Origin: Parapusillimonas granuli
GTDB lineage: Bacteria; Pseudomonadota; Gammaproteobacteria; Burkholderiales; Burkholderiaceae_B
Assembly: GCF_013416525.1 (NCBI RefSeq)
Contig: NZ_JACCEM010000007.1
Location: forward strand, 62,001-126,000
Direction: 5' to 3'
DNA length: 64,000 bases
Below, in pieces: positions 1-8,239 of the stretch. Below the pieces are notes generated by a model. That model did no database searches. It was not told the origin of the DNA and saw only the letters and a list, made by a program, of their open reading frames with translations. Numbering within the stretch: position 1 is the stretch's first letter; every line of letters starts with the position of its first letter. The translations under genes and the position numbers were made by a program.

Positions 1-355
1 CGGGTGCATTCGCGCCGCATTTCGCGCTGCCTTCGGCGCAGCCGTCCAACGTGCAGGCGTCTTGCCTCGAACGCGCCTGGCCTGCGGCCATTGGCGTGTT
101 CGCCGGCGGGCTGGCTGCAAGCAGCGCAGCGCCGCCGGGCCGCCGACGCCCGGAGCGCCAGCGAGGGGCAAAGGCGGAAGGCAAGACAAAAGGGCGCGGC
201 ACCGGGCCGCGTCGAAAGCCTGTCTGCACATGGGGGTGGCGCGGCACGCAGCGGCTTCGCCCCCGTACCGCGTTGGGCGCGAAGGTCGCGCCAATGCAGG
301 CATGTCCGCGTGCTTCGCACGACCGGACACGCCGTAGCTTGCGGGGAGAGCAGCG
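1..355. other. Non-coding region before the relaxase, candidate oriT
   Basis: No convincing gene is seen here; the overlapping short reading frames look like products of high GC. Two inverted repeats stand out. One is a 7-bp perfect stem at 276-282/286-292 with a 3-base loop. The other is a two-part stem at 303-329: TGTCC 303-307 with GGACA 325-329 enclosing CGTGC 309-313 and GCACG 317-321 around a TTC loop. Hairpins immediately upstream of a relaxase gene are typical of an origin of transfer, so the nic site may lie here, but no nic consensus was recognised. A ribosome binding site (GGGGAGAG) precedes the relaxase start at 356. Confidence 0.4.
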
Positions 356-2350
356 ATGACCGACCGCCGCGACGATGATTTCCGGGTGCGCTCCAGCGCC
401 CCGAAGAACCGGGGCAAGGGCCAGGGGCAGAGCTTCGTTTCCAAGGTGCTCAAGCAGGCCGGCAAGGCCAGCAGCGGCAAGTCGGCGGTGCGCCGTCCTG
501 GCACTGGCGGCAGCGGCCATCGGCCCGGTTCGCGCCTGGGGCGGGGCCATACGGCGACGCGTTTCGCCGGGGCTACGCTGACGCCCATGTCGCGGCGCGT
601 GATCATCAAGACCCTGCTGGTGAATCAACGCAATGCCAGCCCGCAATCGCTCGCCAAGCACCTGCGCTACATCGAACGCGACGGCGCGGGCCGCGATGGC
701 GAACCTGGGCGGGCCTACGGGCCGCAGACCGACGAAGCCGACCTTGATGCCTTCAAGGAGCGGGCCGCCGACGACCGGCACCATTTCCGCTTCATCGTCT
801 CCCCGGAGGACGGTGCAGAGCTGGGCGACCTGCGCACCTACACCCGGCATCTGGTGAACCGCATGGAGGCCGACCTTGGGACGCGGCTGGACTGGGTGGC
901 TGTGGATCACTGGAACACCGACAACCCGCATACCCACCTGATCGTGCGCGGGCGCGACGACACCAGCAAAGACCTCATCATCGCGGGCGACTACATCGCC
1001 GACGGCTTCCGCCACCGCGCCGCCGAACTGGCGACCGAATGGCTGGGGCCGCGTACCGAACTGGAGATCCGGCAGACCTTGACGCGCGAGGTGGATCAGG
1101 AGCGGTGGACGAGCCTGGATCGCACCTTGAAGCGCGAGGCCGGCGAGGATGGCCGGGTGCGGACCGAACGCTTCAACGAGCCCCGGCTGCAACGCCAGCG
1201 ACTGCTGCTGATCGGCCGCCTGCAACGCTTGCAGCGCCTCGGTCTGGCCGACGAGGCGCAGCCCGGCACCTGGGCCGTCCATGCGGACGCGGAGAAGACT
1301 TTGCGCGCCCTGGGCGAGCGCGGCGACATCATCCGCACCATGCAGCGCGCCATGAACGGCCAGCCGCGCGAGCTGGCGGTGTTTGAGCCGGGCCAGAACG
1401 TGGATGGAAGTGGCCGCACCATCATCGGCCGTGTGGCTGCCAAGGGGCTGGCCGAAGAGCTGCACGACCGCGGTTATCTGGTCATCGACGGCGTGGACGG
1501 CAAAGCCCACTACGTCGCCTTGAGCGCCCGCGACGAGCTGGCGAACTACCCGAGTGGCGCGGTGGTGGAGGTGCGCGGTTCTGCCGAGGTGCGCGCCGCC
1601 GACAAGAACATTGCCACGCTGGCAAGCGATGGCCTGTACCGCACCGACCATCACCTGGCGATCGAGCAAGTCCAGGCCAAGCCCAACCGCGACCCGCAGG
1701 AAGTCGTTGCGGCGCACATCCGACGGCTCGAAGCCCTGCGCCGCGCCGGTATCGTGGAACGGGTAGCCGAGGGGCTATGGAAGGTGCCAGACGACCTGGC
1801 CGAGCGTGGCCGCGAGTATGACATACAGCGGCTAGGCGGCGTAGCGGTGGAAATGAAATCGCACTTGCCCATCGAGCGGCAGGCCCGCGTGATCGGCGTG
1901 ACCTGGCTGGATCAGCAGTTGATCGGCGGCGGCAATGGGCTGGGTGATCTGGGCTTTGGGGCCGAGGTCAAAGTTGCGCTACGCGAACGCGCCGATTTCC
2001 TAGTCGAACAGGGGCTGGCCGAGCGGCGCGGTCAGCGCGTGATCCTCGCCCGCAACCTGCTGGCGACGCTGCGTGGGCGCGATATGGCGAAGGCCGCACA
2101 GGACATTGCTGCCAAAACCGGCCTGGAGCATCGACCCTTAGGGGAAGGGCAGCGCGTGGCCGGCATCTATCGGCGCAGCGTCATGCTCGCCAGCGGCCGC
2201 TACGCGGTGCTGGATGATGGCCTAGGTTTCTCGCTCGTGCCGTGGCGGCCAGTGATCGAACAGCGGCTGGGGCAACAGCTCGCCGCCATGGTGCGCGGCG
2301 GTGACGTATCGTGGGAGATTGGACGGCAGCACGGACCTATAGTCGGTTGA
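356..2350 (+). CDS. Conjugative relaxase, VirD2/TraI-like with DUF3363
   Basis: This 664-residue protein should nick oriT and stay bound to the transferred strand. The N-terminal ~75 residues are basic and low in complexity (Ser/Lys/Arg/Gly). The nuclease core follows at about 75-220, with the metal-binding histidine motif DNPHTHLIVRG near residue 192, preceded by a conserved DW.AVDHWNT stretch. The C-terminal two thirds match the DUF3363 region of the VirD2-type relaxases (RlxS) of Tn4371-like elements. The start ATG at 356 has GGGGAGAG 8 bases upstream. It is the first gene of the transfer region in the window and is separated from traR by the catabolic cargo. Family call is firm; the symbol varies between elements (virD2, rlxS, traI), so none is given. 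Confidence 0.88.
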   Translation: MTDRRDDDFRVRSSAPKNRGKGQGQSFVSKVLKQAGKASSGKSAVRRPGTGGSGHRPGSRLGRGHTATRFAGATLTPMSRRVIIKTLLVNQRNASPQSLAKHLRYIERDGAGRDGEPGRAYGPQTDEADLDAFKERAADDRHHFRFIVSPEDGAELGDLRTYTRHLVNRMEADLGTRLDWVAVDHWNTDNPHTHLIVRGRDDTSKDLIIAGDYIADGFRHRAAELATEWLGPRTELEIRQTLTREVDQERWTSLDRTLKREAGEDGRVRTERFNEPRLQRQRLLLIGRLQRLQRLGLADEAQPGTWAVHADAEKTLRALGERGDIIRTMQRAMNGQPRELAVFEPGQNVDGSGRTIIGRVAAKGLAEELHDRGYLVIDGVDGKAHYVALSARDELANYPSGAVVEVRGSAEVRAADKNIATLASDGLYRTDHHLAIEQVQAKPNRDPQEVVAAHIRRLEALRRAGIVERVAEGLWKVPDDLAERGREYDIQRLGGVAVEMKSHLPIERQARVIGVTWLDQQLIGGGNGLGDLGFGAEVKVALRERADFLVEQGLAERRGQRVILARNLLATLRGRDMAKAAQDIAAKTGLEHRPLGEGQRVAGIYRRSVMLASGRYAVLDDGLGFSLVPWRPVIEQRLGQQLAAMVRGGDVSWEIGRQHGPIVG

Positions 2351-2507
2351 TTCGGCCTACTTAATTTGGAGTGTCCAGTGTTCCGTCAGACGCCTGAGCA
2401 CCGCAGATATCCGCCGCAGATGCCCCGATTTGGGATACAGGAGCAACCACAGTTCTGCCCCCACTTATGCTGGTGGCACAGCCAGTGCCCCCATCAGCTT
2501 GGCTGGG

Positions 2508-3401
2508 TCATTGCGCCATGCGCAGGGCAAGCAACTCTGAAAACTCGCTTGCCAGCACCATCGACGGATGATTCGATGGCGTCACGACGCCATACTGGGA
2601 CTGGATACGCTCCTGCAGCGGCCTGACCACGCAGCGCGGGTCGCTGATCGGCGTCGGGACCCAGCGCGACACTAGGGCGATACCGGCGCCTGCCGCGGCC
2701 AGCGCGCATGCGATGGAAGAGGTCGGGGTTTCGGCAACGACCTGCGCTGCCAGACCACGCTGGTTGAAGGAGTCGTCGATCTGGTAGCGCACGTAGCTGT
2801 GCTGCGAGGGCAGGATCAAGCGCTCGGATGCCAGCTCGGCCAGGCCGATCTCGGATCGATCCACCAGGCGGTGGCGGGCGGGAAGTACCGCCACCATATC
2901 ACCCGAAGGCAATGGCGCGACATGCACCCCCGCGCGCGCCAGCGGCAACTCGATTACGCCAACCTCGAACTGGCGCGTCGAGACCAGTTCGGCAATTTGC
3001 CGCGAAGGCAGCGACTGCAAGAATACCGTGACCTGCGGCCGCTCGGCCATGAACTTGGCAAGCACGTCGGGCACCAGCCATTGCGCCAGCGCCGGCAGTA
3101 CAGCGACCTTGAGCGCGCCCGCGCGGTGGTGGCGCAGATCCTGCGCGACCTGGGCGATGCGCTCGATGCCTCCATAGATCTGCTCGACTTCACGATAAAG
3201 CGCCTCGGCCTCGGCCGTGGCTACTAGACGGCGACCCTTGCGGTGGAACAAGGGATAGCCCAGGCGCAACTCAAGCAGCCCAATGGTTCGGCTGACCCCG
3301 GGCTGGGTCACGCTGAGCAGTTCGGCCGCCCCCACGACGCTGCCGGACAGCATCACCGCCCGAAACGCCTCAATGTGTCGCAAGTTGATGTTGTTTTTCA
3401 T
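2508..3401 (-). CDS. LysR-family regulator, NocR/OccR-like, of the cargo operon
   Basis: A 297-residue LysR-type regulator. The winged helix-turn-helix is at residues 6-65 (NLRHIEAFRAV, then TQPGVSRTI) and the ligand-binding domain at about 95-290. The spacing and wording of the N-terminal half (EAFRAVMLSG, then LY.EVEQIY.GIERI) resemble the opine-catabolism regulators OccR and NocR. It is transcribed divergently from the MmgE/PrpD operon across a 125-bp region with two ATTGCAAT repeats, so it probably controls that operon in response to its substrate. It starts at ATG 3401. The link to opine regulators is by remembered resemblance only. Confidence 0.85.
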   Translation of the reverse strand: MKNNINLRHIEAFRAVMLSGSVVGAAELLSVTQPGVSRTIGLLELRLGYPLFHRKGRRLVATAEAEALYREVEQIYGGIERIAQVAQDLRHHRAGALKVAVLPALAQWLVPDVLAKFMAERPQVTVFLQSLPSRQIAELVSTRQFEVGVIELPLARAGVHVAPLPSGDMVAVLPARHRLVDRSEIGLAELASERLILPSQHSYVRYQIDDSFNQRGLAAQVVAETPTSSIACALAAAGAGIALVSRWVPTPISDPRCVVRPLQERIQSQYGVVTPSNHPSMVLASEFSELLALRMAQ

Positions 3402-3526
3402 TAATTACCTTTAGGCATAAGCAGGGCTAAATATTGCAATAGTCTCGTAGAGCGGAGCGCTATACGATTGCAATAATAACCAATATTTCACGTTAATTAT
3501 CCGTCACTCCTCCCGCAAATACATAA
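3402..3526. promoter_or_regulatory. Divergent control region with paired ATTGCAAT palindromes
   Basis: AT-rich 125-bp region between the LysR gene and the MmgE/PrpD operon. The self-complementary octamer ATTGCAAT occurs at 3433-3440 and again at 3467-3474, 34 bp apart, close to three helical turns. Such spacing would suit a LysR tetramer bridging a recognition and an activation site. Promoters for both directions must lie here. No strong Shine-Dalgarno is seen before ATG 3527. Confidence 0.5.
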
Positions 3527-4903
3527 ATGCCATTCAGTTATACATCGAACTCAAGCAGTGTCAGTGCATCGCCGGCGGCGATCTCCACCGCGCACTCGCT
3601 TGCGCGCTACGCGGCTGGCAGTTGGGCCATCCCTCTGTCTCGCACGACACGCGACACCGCGCTCAAATGCCTGCTGGACGTGTTGACCAGCGCCGGCGCC
3701 GCGCTGGATCTGCCAGGTGTGATGGCTGCCCGCGAGGGCGCCGTGCGTCTGCTCGGCCCGGGGCATGCCCCCATCTGGTTCACTGGCGACCATGGGTCCC
3801 TGGGCGCCGCACTTGTCGCCAACAGTGCCGCCACGGCGGCGCTGGATCTGGACGACGGCTACCGGCGCGCACGTGGCCACCCCGGCGCCGCCGTCATCCC
3901 CGCGGCGCTTGCGGTGCTGGGAACCGATCCGGATCTCCAGGCCGATACGATCCTCGCGGCGATCGTGGCGGGCTACGAGGTGGCATTGCGTGTGGCGATC
4001 GGGCGCCCGTCGTATGCCCCCTCCGGGGCGTGGTCACCCTATGGCGTGATCGCGGTGATCGGCCGCCTACATGGCGCCAGCGCGGAGCACATCGCCCACG
4101 CGCTGGCCATCGCCGCCCAGGCGGCGCCGGGGCTGCCCGCTCTGGCGGGCATTGCGGGCTCGGACGTCAAGGAAGGCATTCCTTATGGCTGCCTTGCAGG
4201 GCTGGCAGCGCTGGAGATGGCAAGGGCCGGCGCGACCGGCCCCCTCGGTATCTTCGACGACCCGGCATTGTTCGACGCGCAGGCCATGCTGGAAGGCTTG
4301 GGCGGTACGCCCTTAATCGAAGGCGTCTACTTCAAGCCCTACGGCTGTTGCCGCCACATCCACGGCGCGCTCGATGCCTTCCTCGCACTGCGCCAGCAGC
4401 AGCCGTTCGAGATCGGGGACATCGTGGCGCTGAAGGTTCACACCTACCGGGCTACCTTCAACCTCGCCAACCGGGCCGAACCCGCCTCGCTCGTGGATGC
4501 GCAGTACAGCGTGCCGTTCTGCATGGCCGCTGCGGCAGCCGGTGGGGAGCGCGCGCTGCTGCCATTGAAGCCATCGCAACTATGCGATCCGCACCTGCTG
4601 CAGTTGGCTCAGCGGGTCACGGTTCACCATGATCCCATGATCGAACCGCTGTTTCCCGCACGCTCGCCATCACGGGTGACGGTGGTGCTCAAAGGCGGCC
4701 AGTGCCTGGACTCGCCGGTGGTAGACCCACGGGGAGACCCGATCCGGCCGCTGACGTGGGAGGATCTGGTCGCCAAGTTCCGGCAGGCGACCGCCCATAC
4801 GTTGGGTACGCAGCAGCAAACCGTGCTGGCCAGCCTGGAACAGTTCGCCCAAGGCAATACGGCCCCTTTGAAGCAAGCGCTCGCGCTGCATGGGACGGTG
4901 TGA
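3527..4903 (+). CDS. MmgE/PrpD family protein (dehydratase/epimerase-like)
   Basis: A 458-residue member of the MmgE/PrpD fold, which includes 2-methylcitrate dehydratase, cis-aconitate decarboxylase and iminodisuccinate epimerase. Features of the fold that can be seen are the N-terminal all-helical domain with LDLDDGYRRARGHPGAAVIPA at about 107-127, the GSDVKEGIPYG segment at about 211-221, and the YFKPYGCCRHIHGALDA segment at about 268-284, which closes the active site. It is the first gene of the cargo operon and its stop overlaps the next start (TGATG at 4901-4905). Its partners are an amine-oxidising flavoenzyme and an imine deaminase rather than methylcitrate-cycle genes. This favours a role on an imino- or amino-dicarboxylate over propionate metabolism. 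The exact substrate is unknown. Confidence 0.8.
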   Translation: MPFSYTSNSSSVSASPAAISTAHSLARYAAGSWAIPLSRTTRDTALKCLLDVLTSAGAALDLPGVMAAREGAVRLLGPGHAPIWFTGDHGSLGAALVANSAATAALDLDDGYRRARGHPGAAVIPAALAVLGTDPDLQADTILAAIVAGYEVALRVAIGRPSYAPSGAWSPYGVIAVIGRLHGASAEHIAHALAIAAQAAPGLPALAGIAGSDVKEGIPYGCLAGLAALEMARAGATGPLGIFDDPALFDAQAMLEGLGGTPLIEGVYFKPYGCCRHIHGALDAFLALRQQQPFEIGDIVALKVHTYRATFNLANRAEPASLVDAQYSVPFCMAAAAAGGERALLPLKPSQLCDPHLLQLAQRVTVHHDPMIEPLFPARSPSRVTVVLKGGQCLDSPVVDPRGDPIRPLTWEDLVAKFRQATAHTLGTQQQTVLASLEQFAQGNTAPLKQALALHGTV

Positions 4904-6075
4904 TGTCTACCAGGCATCTGCCCTTGACGCTGCCGGCAGGCGACGCGCAAGGTCGTGCGCGCAGGCTGGCTGGTGGCCCTTTCGACGTGCTGGTGGTAGG
5001 CGCCGGAGTCGTGGGAATGAGCGTGGCCTGCGGGCTGCTCAGGCAAGGCCTGACGGTGTGCGTGGCGGACGAAGGCGATATCGCCTTGCGGGCCTCCCGC
5101 GGCAACTTCGGCCTGGCGTGGGTGCAAGGCAAGGGCGCCAAGTTCGCCCCCTATGCGCATTGGTCCATCGACGCAGCCGCGATGTGGCCCGGCTTTGCCC
5201 GCGCGCTGCAGCAATGCAGCGGCGTGGATGTGGAGCTATCGCAGTCCGGCGGCTTCACGATCTGCACCGACGCGCTGGAGTACCAGCAGCGCGTGGCCAT
5301 GCTCCAGGGCATGCAAGAGCAGATGGCAGGGAAGTTCCGCTTCGAGGCGCTGTCGGGGGCCGAGACGCAAGCGCGCCTGCCCCACGTCAGTCCCCGCATC
5401 GCGGGCTCGACCTACTGTCCGCTTGACGGGCACGTCAGCCCGCTGCAACTGCTGCGGTCACTGTTCAATGCCTTTGCCGTGCAAGGCGGCGTGCTGCTGC
5501 CCCGCACCCCCGTGCGCGCGCTGACGCCCCGGCCCGGCCAGTGCTTCCTGGCCGCCACCGCGGGCCAGCCCATCGAAGCCGGCAAGGTGGTGCTCGCCGC
5601 CGGGCTGGGCAGCGCGGTGCTGGCAGCCGATGTCGGCCTCCAGGCCCCGCTGCGCCCGGTGCGCGGCCAGTTGCTCATCACCGAGCGCACGGCCCCGTTT
5701 CTGTACCAGCCGACGCTGCACGTGCGTCAGACCGCCGACGGAACCGTGCAGATTGGGGATTCTAAGGAAGAGGTCGGCCTCGATACTGGCACGACGTGGG
5801 AGGTGCTGGCACGCATCGCTAGCCGCGCAGTGCACACCTTCCCGTGCCTGCGCGACGTGCGCGTGGTACGCACCTGGGGCGCACTGCGCGTCATGAGTCC
5901 CGACGGCTACCCTATCTACGACGAATCCGAGCGGCATCCCGGCGCCTTTCTGGTGACTTGCCACAGCGGCATCACCCTGGCGCCCCAGCACGCCGGGCCA
6001 GTGGCGGACTGGATTGCCGGCGGCAGCAAGCCCAGCGCCATCGCAGGGTTCAGTTCAAGGAGATTCGATGTTTAA
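4903..6075 (+). CDS. FAD-dependent amine oxidoreductase, catalytic subunit (DadA/OoxB-like)
   Basis: A 390-residue protein of the D-amino-acid oxidase/glycine oxidase class. The dinucleotide motif VVGAGVVGMS is at about residues 30-39, followed by the acidic end of strand 2. A second FAD-contacting stretch near the C-terminus reads HSGITLAPQHAG. The two following genes encode a small [2Fe-2S] protein and an FAD/NAD protein with a C-terminal iron-sulfur segment. That trio matches heteromeric opine oxidases (OoxAB/NoxAB), hydroxyproline dehydrogenase and HcnABC, in which this subunit oxidises the C-N bond. The start at 4903 overlaps the preceding stop; longer in-frame starts would lie inside the upstream gene. 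The substrate is not deducible beyond a secondary or primary amine. Confidence 0.85.
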   Translation: MSTRHLPLTLPAGDAQGRARRLAGGPFDVLVVGAGVVGMSVACGLLRQGLTVCVADEGDIALRASRGNFGLAWVQGKGAKFAPYAHWSIDAAAMWPGFARALQQCSGVDVELSQSGGFTICTDALEYQQRVAMLQGMQEQMAGKFRFEALSGAETQARLPHVSPRIAGSTYCPLDGHVSPLQLLRSLFNAFAVQGGVLLPRTPVRALTPRPGQCFLAATAGQPIEAGKVVLAAGLGSAVLAADVGLQAPLRPVRGQLLITERTAPFLYQPTLHVRQTADGTVQIGDSKEEVGLDTGTTWEVLARIASRAVHTFPCLRDVRVVRTWGALRVMSPDGYPIYDESERHPGAFLVTCHSGITLAPQHAGPVADWIAGGSKPSAIAGFSSRRFDV

Positions 6076-6367
6076 ACCACTGGATGGGCTTGCGCCCAAA
6101 CCCAAGGTGGAGTTGGATGTGGACGGCACCACGGTCACGGTCGCGCAAGACCGAACCCTGGCCATCGCACTACTCGAAGCGGGCTACCACGCCACCCGCC
6201 GCAACCATCGCGGTGAGCCCTGTGCTCCCTACTGCCTGATGGGCGTGTGTTTTGAGTGCCTGGTGCAGGTCGATGGTGTGGACAACGTGCAGTCCTGCCA
6301 GGTCAGGGTGCGTGCCGGCATGAAGGTGTGCCTGCCCCAGGGCCCCCGCGCGGTGAAGGAGCGTTGA
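6068..6367 (+). CDS. (2Fe-2S)-binding small subunit of the amine oxidoreductase
   Basis: A 99-residue ferredoxin-like subunit. Cysteines in the segment CAPYCLMGVCFECLVQ (about residues 52-67) plus a later Cys (SCQVRV) form a plant-type [2Fe-2S] site. A short N-terminal beta region (VELDVDGTTVTV) is typical of the HcnA/OoxC-like and hydroxyproline dehydrogenase small subunits. It overlaps the catalytic subunit by 8 bases and the next gene by one base (TGATG), so the three subunits are probably made in fixed ratio. AAGGAG just upstream of ATG 6068 fixes the start. Its role is presumably electron transfer between the two flavoproteins. Confidence 0.85.
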   Translation: MFKPLDGLAPKPKVELDVDGTTVTVAQDRTLAIALLEAGYHATRRNHRGEPCAPYCLMGVCFECLVQVDGVDNVQSCQVRVRAGMKVCLPQGPRAVKER

Positions 6368-7758
6368 TGGACTACGACTTGGTGGTAATCGGCGCCGGGC
6401 CTGCCGGCATGGCGGCCGCTGCCGAAGGCGCAAACCTGGGGCTGAAGGTGCTGCTGCTCGACGAACAGCCGCAGGCCGGCGGCCAGATCTACCGTCGCGT
6501 CCAGCAGGCCAGCCCGCAGGCCGCGCGCGTGCTCGGCAAGGACTACATCGAGGGCCGCGCACTGGTGGCCCGGCTGGATGCCAGCGGCGCGGACACCTGC
6601 TTCGGTGCCTTCGTGTTCGACGTGTCGTCGCAGTTGGATGTGTCTTTCCAGACCGATGGTGTCTTCAGGCAGGTCCGGGCGCGACACATCATCGTCGCCA
6701 CTGGCGCCATGGAGCGCGCCTCGCCGTTTCCGGGCTGGACGCTGCCGGGCGTGATGACCGCCGGTGCCGCCCAGATCGCGCTCAAGGCCGATGCCGTGAT
6801 TCCGTCGGGGCGCCTCGCCATCGCCGGCTGCGGGCCGCTCGTGCTCCTGGTGGCCCAGCAGCTCCTGCGGGCCGGTGCGACGCTGGCCGCCGTGATCGAG
6901 ACCGGGGAACTCTACAACGTGCGCCGCGCCATCGGCAAACTCCCTGCGGCGCTGCGCGCGCACCGCGACCTGCGTAAAGGCGCGGCGATGCTGCTGGGCA
7001 TCTGGGCCGGGCGTGTGCCGTGGTTCAGGGGCAGCGCCGATCTGCGCGCGCTCGGCACCGACCGGTTGCATGCCATCCAGTTCGAGTGCCAGGGCACCCG
7101 CCAGAAAATGGACGTCGACACGTTGCTGGTGCACCACGGCGTGGTTCCCAACCACCAGCTCACGCGCCTGCTGGGCCTGGCGCACCACTGGAATCCCGAG
7201 CAATTGGCCTGGGAGGTCGTCTGCGATGCGCTCGGGCAAACCTCCAGGCCAGGTGTCAGCGTCGCAGGCGATGGCGCCAGCATTGCCGGCGCCAAGGCCG
7301 CCGCCGCACGCGGGGCGCTGGCCGCGCTCGGTGCGGCCAGCGCCCTGGGCGCGCAGCCGTCAGAGGAACGCCTGCAGCACTACCGCGCGCGACTGAAGAC
7401 GGACATGGCCATCCGCCCCTTTCTGGACACGCTGTACCGTCCGCCTGGCTGGATCGAGCAGCCAGCGGACAACACCACCATTTGCCGCTGCGAGCGCGTC
7501 AGCGCCGGAACCATTCGCGAGATGGCCGACCTGGGCTGCGCCGGCCCCAATCAGACCAAGTTCTTCAGCCGATGCGGCATGGGGCCGTGCCAGGGTCGCG
7601 TCTGCGGCACGCCCGTTTCGCAGTTGCTGGCGCAGCGCGCAGGGCTGGATGTCGATCAGGTCGGCGCCTACCACATCAGGGCGCCGCTCAAACCGCTGCC
7701 CCTCTCGTTGATCGCCAGTTTCGATCCCGACGAATCTTCACCCACCGCGCAACGATGA
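6367..7758 (+). CDS. NAD(P)/FAD-dependent oxidoreductase with BFD-like [2Fe-2S] C-terminus (OoxA/HcnB-like)
   Basis: A 463-residue pyridine-nucleotide-disulfide-type flavoprotein. The first GxGxxG motif is at residues 8-13 (VIGAGPAGMA), a central ATGAMERASPFPGW segment lies near 115, and a second nucleotide-binding region (IAGCGPLVLL) is near 155. The C-terminal ~80 residues carry the four cysteines of a BFD-type [2Fe-2S] domain (CRCERV, then CGMGPCQGRVC). This layout is that of the large subunit of opine oxidase, HcnB and related amine dehydrogenases. It overlaps both neighbours, TGATG upstream and ATGA with the RidA gene downstream. It probably passes electrons from the catalytic subunit to the respiratory chain. 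Confidence 0.86.
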   Translation: MDYDLVVIGAGPAGMAAAAEGANLGLKVLLLDEQPQAGGQIYRRVQQASPQAARVLGKDYIEGRALVARLDASGADTCFGAFVFDVSSQLDVSFQTDGVFRQVRARHIIVATGAMERASPFPGWTLPGVMTAGAAQIALKADAVIPSGRLAIAGCGPLVLLVAQQLLRAGATLAAVIETGELYNVRRAIGKLPAALRAHRDLRKGAAMLLGIWAGRVPWFRGSADLRALGTDRLHAIQFECQGTRQKMDVDTLLVHHGVVPNHQLTRLLGLAHHWNPEQLAWEVVCDALGQTSRPGVSVAGDGASIAGAKAAAARGALAALGAASALGAQPSEERLQHYRARLKTDMAIRPFLDTLYRPPGWIEQPADNTTICRCERVSAGTIREMADLGCAGPNQTKFFSRCGMGPCQGRVCGTPVSQLLAQRAGLDVDQVGAYHIRAPLKPLPLSLIASFDPDESSPTAQR

Positions 7759-8174
7759 ACACAGAAACCCAACGCCTGCACAGCAATGCCCGCCTCAGCA
7801 AAGTCGTAATCCATCCCAGCGGTTTGGTCTTCCTGAGCGGTCAGACCTCCAGCGGTACCACTGCATCTTCTATTGAGGAGCAGACGCAGGAAGTTTTGCG
7901 ACGGATTGATGCTTACCTTGCCGAAGCGGGCACCCACAAGGAAGGCATCCTGTCGGCCACGATCTACCTGCGCGAGATCGACGACTTCGGCGCAATGAAC
8001 CAGGTCTGGGAGCGCTGGGTGCCGGCCGAGCATGCGCCTGCACGCTGTACCGTGCGGGCGCAATTGGCCTCGCCACAACTACGCATCGAAATCTCCGTTA
8101 TTGCGGCAGCCAACATAACAAGCAAGCATCAACAGCCCAACGAATTTGAATATTCAGTCTCTACCAATTCATAG
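7755..8174 (+). CDS. RidA/YjgF-family imine deaminase
   Basis: A 139-residue RidA-family protein. The signature PARCTVRAQLASP.LRIEI near residues 95-115 contains the arginine that binds the carboxylate of imino acids in active RidA proteins. Start and stop overlap (ATGA) with the flavoenzyme gene, so it is translationally coupled. Hydrolysis of reactive imines released by an amine-oxidising flavoenzyme is the known chemistry of this family, and it fits this operon well. A poorly conserved C-terminal extension of about 20 residues follows the fold. Confidence 0.88.
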   Translation: MNTETQRLHSNARLSKVVIHPSGLVFLSGQTSSGTTASSIEEQTQEVLRRIDAYLAEAGTHKEGILSATIYLREIDDFGAMNQVWERWVPAEHAPARCTVRAQLASPQLRIEISVIAAANITSKHQQPNEFEYSVSTNS

Positions 8175-8239
8175 AAAATAAAAACATGCCGGTCGGTAGT
8201 TTTTGATCGTCTTTTAATCGCTACCAATGAGGTTCCATA

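Noticed and set aside
3394-3401. TTTTTCAT, identical to the Tn4371-type attachment core
   Set aside because: It is the start-codon region of the LysR gene inside the cargo, not at an element boundary; chance match.
4702-4903. Longer N-terminal extension of the FAD-dependent oxidoreductase
   Set aside because: The extension lies inside the MmgE/PrpD coding region; the ATG at 4,903 overlapping the stop codon gives the normal subunit length.
8196-8203. TTTTTGAT, resembling the same attachment core
   Set aside because: It lies between ridA and the binding-protein gene within the operon and has no boundary features around it.
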